A stretch of DNA of 64,000 bases from Nymphaea colorata (lineage: Eukaryota > Streptophyta > Magnoliopsida > Nymphaeales > Nymphaeaceae): contig NC_045145.1 of assembly GCF_008831285.2 (NCBI RefSeq), forward strand, positions 23,684,802 to 23,748,801, in the 5' to 3' direction. Below, one piece after another: positions 58,360-64,000 of this stretch; within the stretch, counting starts at the first letter, position 1, and every line of letters begins with the position of its first letter. The notes under the pieces are model-generated. The model saw only the letters and a list, made by a program, of their open reading frames with translations. It was not told the DNA's origin and ran no database searches. A program made the translations under genes and the position numbers.

Positions 58360-60215
58360 TAGTTGAGTCCTTTACGAGATTCTCTTTGTCTCTGTCTCTT
58401 ATCGTTTGAAATTACAAGAAAATATTCATAATGTTGCAGGCAGATGTAATAAGAGAGAAAGAGAAACCTAGTTTATGTCAGTGATGCCAGGTATGCGTTT
58501 GACATGAGGATGGTGGATGTGACTACTCCAACAATTATTCCGATCATTAGCCAAATGAGAGACAAGAGCACAAGCCAGCAGAGTTTTTTGTTTGTCAAGA
58601 TGGTTGAGAAGCCGAGTGCAATAAGGGAATGGGTGAGGGAAAATAGGACCGTCAATTGGGTGAGCATCAGGCTGATGTAAACCCAGTTAGCATGTGGTTT
58701 TCCTCCAAAGCAGGCTTCGCGAAAAATAAACATCAAGAAAGTCTTCCACAACTCATCTCCCAACTGGTCTTGCATCAGACGATTGGGCAGCAGCCCTTGC
58801 ACCAGAAGCGTAAACAATTAGGATCACCAATAGATTCAGTATCCACCTGAAGGTGAACAATTAGGACCACCAATAGATCCACTGTCCCCATTTGCGCCCT
58901 CAGTCTGGCCACCTTCTAGATCCTGGACTGAACCCATTAGTGAAGGTGCTCTACCTACGCTTTTGCTTTCGGCCGGTGGCCCCACTGCCTGGCAAACCAA
59001 GCAGGGCGAGGAGAATAAGAAGGGAAAAAATGGAGAATGAGGAGCATGGTGAGGGTTTGACGTATTCAAAATAAGCAAATTGAAGATCTTTTTAATTTTT
59101 GTATTTCTTCCAACTGAAAAAGGAGAAAGCTGGTTGGCTTGGCTGGACATGCGTCTAGTTTCATTATAATGAAGCCACAATTAGATTTTTAACTAACTGG
59201 CTGACCACACCAAACCATATACCATAGGTAGCTCTGCCAAAACTGGTTACTTGTACACCCTTGTGCACAAAAAAGTTGTGCAAGGAGGTGTACATGCACA
59301 AAAAAAATTGTGCATGCCGATGTATAGTGACCAAAATGCCCTTGATTAAAGCAAAAAAGGAGCCTTCCTTTTATAACAAGGATAGAAGGGGTTATGAAAA
59401 ATTTAAAAAGTTGAAAAAGTATTTTATAAAAAAAAAAACATTGTAAAATGCTCCAAACACCTCTCCTTTTTCTTTTTTCAGTGCATATTTATTGTATGCA
59501 CCACCTGGTGCGTGCAACTCGATCATGCTCTGCCTGGTACTGTATGAAACTCGTCAAAAAGCATAAACTACTTTCTGCAATTTTGAAAGGTCCCGTTCTC
59601 CATGAAAAATGTCCAAAACAAGAAAGCTAAAATGGTAAAAATGTATTAAAGTGATACAAGGCAACATTGAAAGAAGAAATAAAAGAAACGTTTTCTATTA
59701 TTTAAGTTAATTTACTTCAGGCCTTTATTTGAGGGGTTGTCTTGAATAGTATGGCCCTTAAAAATCAGAAATATTAGTTTCTTTTTCTAAATCACGGGCA
59801 AATGATAGGCCTGAAAATGAAAAATTCCCCAAGAAATGCTGATGCATGCATGAAATGGAAAAGAGATATGTTTCTATGGGAATTTTGAAGATATCCAGTC
59901 TCCAATCTATGGACGAAATTGATCCCCAAAGCTACAAAAAGCCAACATGTGTGTATAAAATATGGGATATTCAGTCGTAGGCGTAGCATGTAGTCTATGT
60001 ACGTTCTGTTGAGCCTATGTGTATATAAAATATGTACGATGTATACATATAGTTATGTAAACATGTAGGTATAAGAATAGGGGCACATAGAGTCGACAAC
60101 ATGTTGTTTATGAGAGCGTCATGTTGACAACGATGCAATGCATCAATTCATCATTATAATAGACTACAAATGTCTGCAAGGTTTCTGAAAATTCATAAGG
60201 TGATCAGAATATAAA
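58360..60215. repeat. Segmental duplication block B1 (partner 40720-43170)
   Basis: Carries the second membrane-protein gene copy and the same downstream stretches as 40.7-43.2 kb, in the same order. Intervening sequence differs, for example the GTGCACAAAAAA-rich stretch at 59250-59330. Confidence 0.85.
58473..58775 (-). pseudogene. Second copy of the three-helix membrane protein gene, N-terminally degraded
   Basis: The first in-frame ATG is at 58775, giving 100 codons to the stop at 58473. It shares FREACFGGKPHANW, the second hydrophobic segment (YISLMLTQLTVLFSLTHS) and the third (IWLMIGIIVGVVTSTIL) with the protein at 40.8 kb, and ends with the same YLASLT-type tail. The acidic N-terminus and first helix are replaced by unrelated or frame-broken sequence. 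A possible N-terminal remnant lies at about 58850-59000 with stops in between. Probably a pseudogene, though a shorter product cannot be excluded. Confidence 0.55.
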
Positions 60216-62366
60216 CAAAAGTTTACAATTTCATGATAGCATTTGAATATATATGTGGTTTAGGACACGTTCAGTTATGAGGAAAGCATGATTTTTTTTT
60301 TTCTTACAAAGAACTCTGTAATCAACTCTGCATATCAAATTCTTGGATTTCATAACATTGTATATATGTGCTTTGTGAAAAGTTATTTAAAATTGTCTGT
60401 GATATGACAAGTTTAGGAGAACTCTCTATTATCAACCCTATTGATTAAGAAGTTCTCACAGAAGCACCTTCATGAACTGAACCGACAAACTAAGCAAGAA
60501 GAAAATTACTACTTGTTTATTAGTATTCCATCAACAAACTTATTTCAGATGCAAAGCAATCTCAAAATTTAGAAATTTATAACAGAATCACAACAATTTT
60601 TTTTTTTTGCATCAAAGACTATAACATAAAAAATTCCAACAATAATGATGTCATTCAGCTAAGGTTGCAATTGTTCTAAAGTAATTATTGTACGATGGTT
60701 TCACCTCGAGCAACTTACTAGACTTATGCTAATCAACCAGTGACAAGATATGACATATGTGTGGCATGCTATATATATACATGGGTGCGTGTTTGTGTGA
60801 CCAAAAAAGTATTTGTTGCCAACAGCTTCAGCTGTTGGGAAATCAAATGCCATTGGCATTTTGCCAGTGGCTTTATGGTCATCGGGAGTTCATTTCTGAA
60901 TCGCCTGTGGGTGGCCTTGCCAACGGCTTGGGACGGCATCAAAAACCAACAATGTTATACTATCTCTTTTTGTGTGTCACCACAAGAACAAGTTTGCGCC
61001 TAGACCCCAACTGTGTGACCATCGGTTATGAAGCAGCTTTTATATACTATGAACCCTTTTGTAAGTAGCAGACGCAGCTTTTGAATAATAAAGAAATGGG
61101 AGAGAGAGAGAGAGAGAGAGAGAGAGGCATACCTATTCGGGAAGAACCGAGCTGACCGATCGCCTTTGTTTGTGACCAAGAACTTGATATGCACCAAGAG
61201 GTTGGAGTTTTTCTCGGAAGTCATACATATAATATATACACATCTTTCGGAGTGTACAGTACCTCCATTGAAATATTTTTTTTAAAAAAAAAAAAACTTT
61301 TTAATTGCATTTAGGCACTGAAATCTGACCGAATTGAAATTTAAGAAATGAAATCTGATCGAATTCGGACTAAGATTTATACATTCGATTGGATTCAGAT
61401 GCACATTAGAATTCTGTTTTAAATAAATATTCTTAACCAATATTCATCCGTTTCCCATAGCTGGTTCTTAACAGTTGAATTCGGATTCATATGTGAATCT
61501 ACCAGTCGATTCAGATCTGATATGAAGTATAAATTAAAAAGTAATATTCAGATCCTGTTTTTCGTTTATACTGAAATTAAAATTTGTGGACATCTATGAA
61601 TCGGATGTGAGAAAGGAAACATCCCATTTGTATCTGATTCCATTGACATTCCCAGCTAACAGATGGGTTAAGAAATGGGATTGGAAGAGATCTGGATCAG
61701 GGTTTGGATCGAACTCCAAAACCTTTTTTTTTCTCTCTTCTAAATTTTTTTTATTTTTCTTATTATATAAAGTCAACTGCCTTTGGGGAGGCTCATTTTC
61801 GTCCTTGACCGCAAGGCCGTGGCCTGTGAGGGCACGGAGTATGACGCAGCGGCACGTCACTGAGTCGGCACGTGTCCACGACTGAATCTTAATGCCAATA
61901 CATTTCATCAAAAATGAAAATTTTAATTCCAAAATTCCACATTTCCAGCCTCATCTCTTAAAGGTGCCGTGTTATCATACATTTTCTCCCATGGAAAGTT
62001 CATATTCCACTTTGATGAGTTTATACGCGGAACCCATTTATTGCATTGAGATAGTGGTCTGCCTACGACCAGCTCAACTTGCTCTTTTTATTAAATGTGA
62101 TCACATCTACCGGCTCCTTCAACTACGGTGAATAGGGCATGTAAGAGGAGGCATCGAGTTGCAAGTCTGCTGGAGTTTGTGGGTGTTCTATGTGCGCCGA
62201 AGAAAAGTCTTTTTCTTGCAATATAGCTTGGGGAAATTTACATATGCTAGCAATTCTGAATCTAAGATGGTCATCCTTTTTGAGCTGTCTAATATGGAAC
62301 TATTGTGGATGGCAGTGCACATTTTTTGGCTTCAGAGTTTATTTGCACGGTTAATCTATGCATGGT

Positions 62367-62438
<72 letters not shown>

Positions 62439-63144
62439 CTCGATCTTCTTGGAGTCACCCAACCTATTAATTAAGGCAATCCAATCTAACACCATGAATG
62501 GTTAAGAGAAAAAAAAGAAGATAAATATTTTTATCATTTAATATTAATTCATACTTTTTTTTATACTTGTTTTTCTTTGAATCATCCAACTATCACATTA
62601 TTATACTTGTTTTTATCAAAACAATTCCACTATTTTCGATGAACAACCCTGCTTAAATGGTTGAGTGACTAAAAAAAAACTGTTATTGTCCTTATAGAGA
62701 GGGAGTCCCTCTAGCAATATTCTGATTGCCCATGATGGTCAATATTTCGTAGATGGTGGGATAAGCCTACACCACACCAAATGAGACGTCTGTGGTTGAA
62801 ACTGGTGGCCATTAGTGCTGGACCAAGTTCCTTGTAGTTGTCATGTCTTAGCTTGGTCGATTTCTTGTGCATTTCCAAGAAAGAGCTCTGGACGTGTGCT
62901 GCACTTCTAAACAGAAGTGGGCAACGGCAAACTCAAGGCCGACTATTGCTGCTCGCATGGGAAAGGCCTGCAGTTCCAGTTCCCCTCATCATCACCCTCG
63001 ATGGGGAAAACCTAAAAGTTTTATATCTGGGTGCAAATAAAAATAAAATAACAAACAAATTCAGACTGAAACTGATTTTTTTTTTTTTTGCTATGCTCCA
63101 GCAACAATTTTCATGCCGTCAAAAGGACCTTAACTAGTGTCTTT
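60216..63144. other. Intergenic with duplicated block and microsatellites
   Basis: 61090-61270 is the counterpart of 45480-45770. (GA)n at 61098-61125. The long (AT)n at 62370-62437 is listed separately. TTCGGATT-type degenerate repeat at 61310-61560. GCCAACAGC/GCTGTTGG words near 60815-60920 may be transposon subterminal DNA. Confidence 0.5.
62370..62437. repeat. (AT)n microsatellite
   Basis: Uninterrupted AT tract of about 68 bases. Confidence 0.95.
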
Positions 63145-64000
63145 TCCTCCCTCTAACCATAGTCTTATGGTTGCTCAACTAACTTAATGTATATGATCAA
63201 TGCACCATGGAGGGCGTTCGTTCCAGTGATTTGATACACAATCAACGATGTCGCTGCCGACGCTATTGATTGCCGGCAGGTCAGTAGTTAAATTACAGGT
63301 GGAGCTAAGATTTTTGTTAGGAGTGGGTCCAACAGAATTCAAGTGAAGCTAAACTGAACATGAATTCAAACAATTTTTTTTTTTTTCAATTCGTTGGGTG
63401 GGGTGGTGCCATGGTTGGCCCCACCTCCCTCAGCCCCTTATGTAGGAAAGTCATTGCTTTCACATTATAATCGTCCCTCATCAGCATCTCCTTCGTTCGG
63501 AGCAACAAGCAGCAACAAGCAGCCTGTCGCAACTCTGAAGCTTATGAACAGAAGTTCTTGAAGATCAAATGTTTTCAGGCCAGGTATGGCTCTACCCTTC
63601 TTACTTCACTTGCAGCTGTCCACCTTTGGGCTTGCTTTTAAAATTAGGTTTGATCCGTAGTTCAATTTCATCAACAGCCTTGGAAACGTTTCATAAACTG
63701 CCAGCTGCAGTTCCAGCTCATATGGTTTGGAGATTGGAGGACTTAATTACTTTCAAGCAGATGAAGGTCAAGCATTCAACAATGGAGGTGCGTCTGCAGA
63801 ATCTGCAGGTAGAAGCCAGTCCGAATACCACTGAGGGGGAGGAGAATCTACAAACCCGAGTGAGAGCTCAAGTCTTTCTCAAGGATCAGGGCTGTTTCAT
63901 TGCATCTATAGGTGCCTTCGCCTTCGCTGGGTCAACTAATGCATCATTCTATCATCTCTTAACAATAACTTCATTTGACATGCCGACCGGCCACCCTATG
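63145..64000 (+). pseudogene. Inverted copy of the two-exon unknown gene, cut by right edge
   Basis: Plus-strand counterpart of 47170-47930. Exon 1 ends at 63583 (...RSNVFRP, donor GT) and exon 2 starts at 63648 after AG. Exon 2 reads GLIRSSISSTALETFHKLPA, then AVPAHMVWRLEDLITFKQMK and HSTMEVRLQNLQVEASPNT, all open. Splice sites and the exon 2 frame are conserved with the left copy. Exon 1 carries an in-frame TGA near 63561, shortly before RSNVF, and lacks the upstream MFSAF start, so this copy is probably broken. The sequence runs off the window. Confidence 0.5.

Overview
The window looks like nuclear DNA of a flowering plant. It is AT-rich and dominated by transposon debris. The recognisable genes are plant families with spliced, GT-AG-bounded exons: a plastid-type sigma factor, a TRICHOME BIREFRINGENCE-LIKE (TBL) protein, pentatricopeptide (PPR) motifs, plant mobile domain (PMD) and MYB/SANT-like transposon proteins, and a Ty1/copia gag-pol. 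Long (AT)n and (GA)n tracts recur throughout. No rRNA, tRNA, CRISPR array or bacterial-style operon was seen. The species cannot be fixed from the sequence.

Layout. 0-1.7 kb: a decayed Ty1/copia gag-pol on the minus strand, running off the left edge. 4.4-6.3 kb: a multi-exon sigma-factor pseudogene on the plus strand. Its last exon and downstream flank are mirrored at once into a near-perfect inverted repeat centred near 6503. 7.3-12.9 kb: non-coding DNA with dispersed repeats, one of which recurs at 32-33 kb and one inverted at 11.2 kb. 13-23.2 kb: a nest of LTR-retrotransposon pieces. Two large LTR-like blocks lie in opposite orientation, each with a TATA box and a three-fold ~175 bp tandem repeat. 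A decayed PMD-like gene and a repeat carrying a PPR gene fragment lie between them. 25.5-28.1 kb: a DNA-transposon-like region with MYB/SANT-like and RNase H1 N-terminal (viroplasmin-like) coding remnants. 28.8-30.5 kb: a second gene-fragment palindrome, in which two pseudogenised copies of TBL exon 1 lie head to head in ~860 bp arms.

32-40 kb holds repeats almost only: second copies of the 9.2 kb repeat and of the PPR/LTR repeat, a 2.2 kb AT-rich element with ~370 bp terminal inverted repeats, and a 1.1 kb hAT-like element with an 8 bp flanking duplication. 40.7-64 kb is a segmental duplication. A small three-helix membrane protein gene (40.8-41.2 kb), scattered intergenic blocks and an unidentified two-exon gene (47.2-47.7 kb) all recur at 58.4-64 kb; the unidentified gene is inverted in the second copy.

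Most coding sequence here is broken. The only plausibly intact genes are the small membrane protein at 40.8 kb and the two-exon unknown at 47.2 kb. The strongest candidates for something undescribed are the two large inverted duplications of gene fragments (sigma factor and TBL). If transcribed they would form long hairpin RNAs matching their parent gene families. The third candidate is the repeated PPR-fragment/LTR unit.
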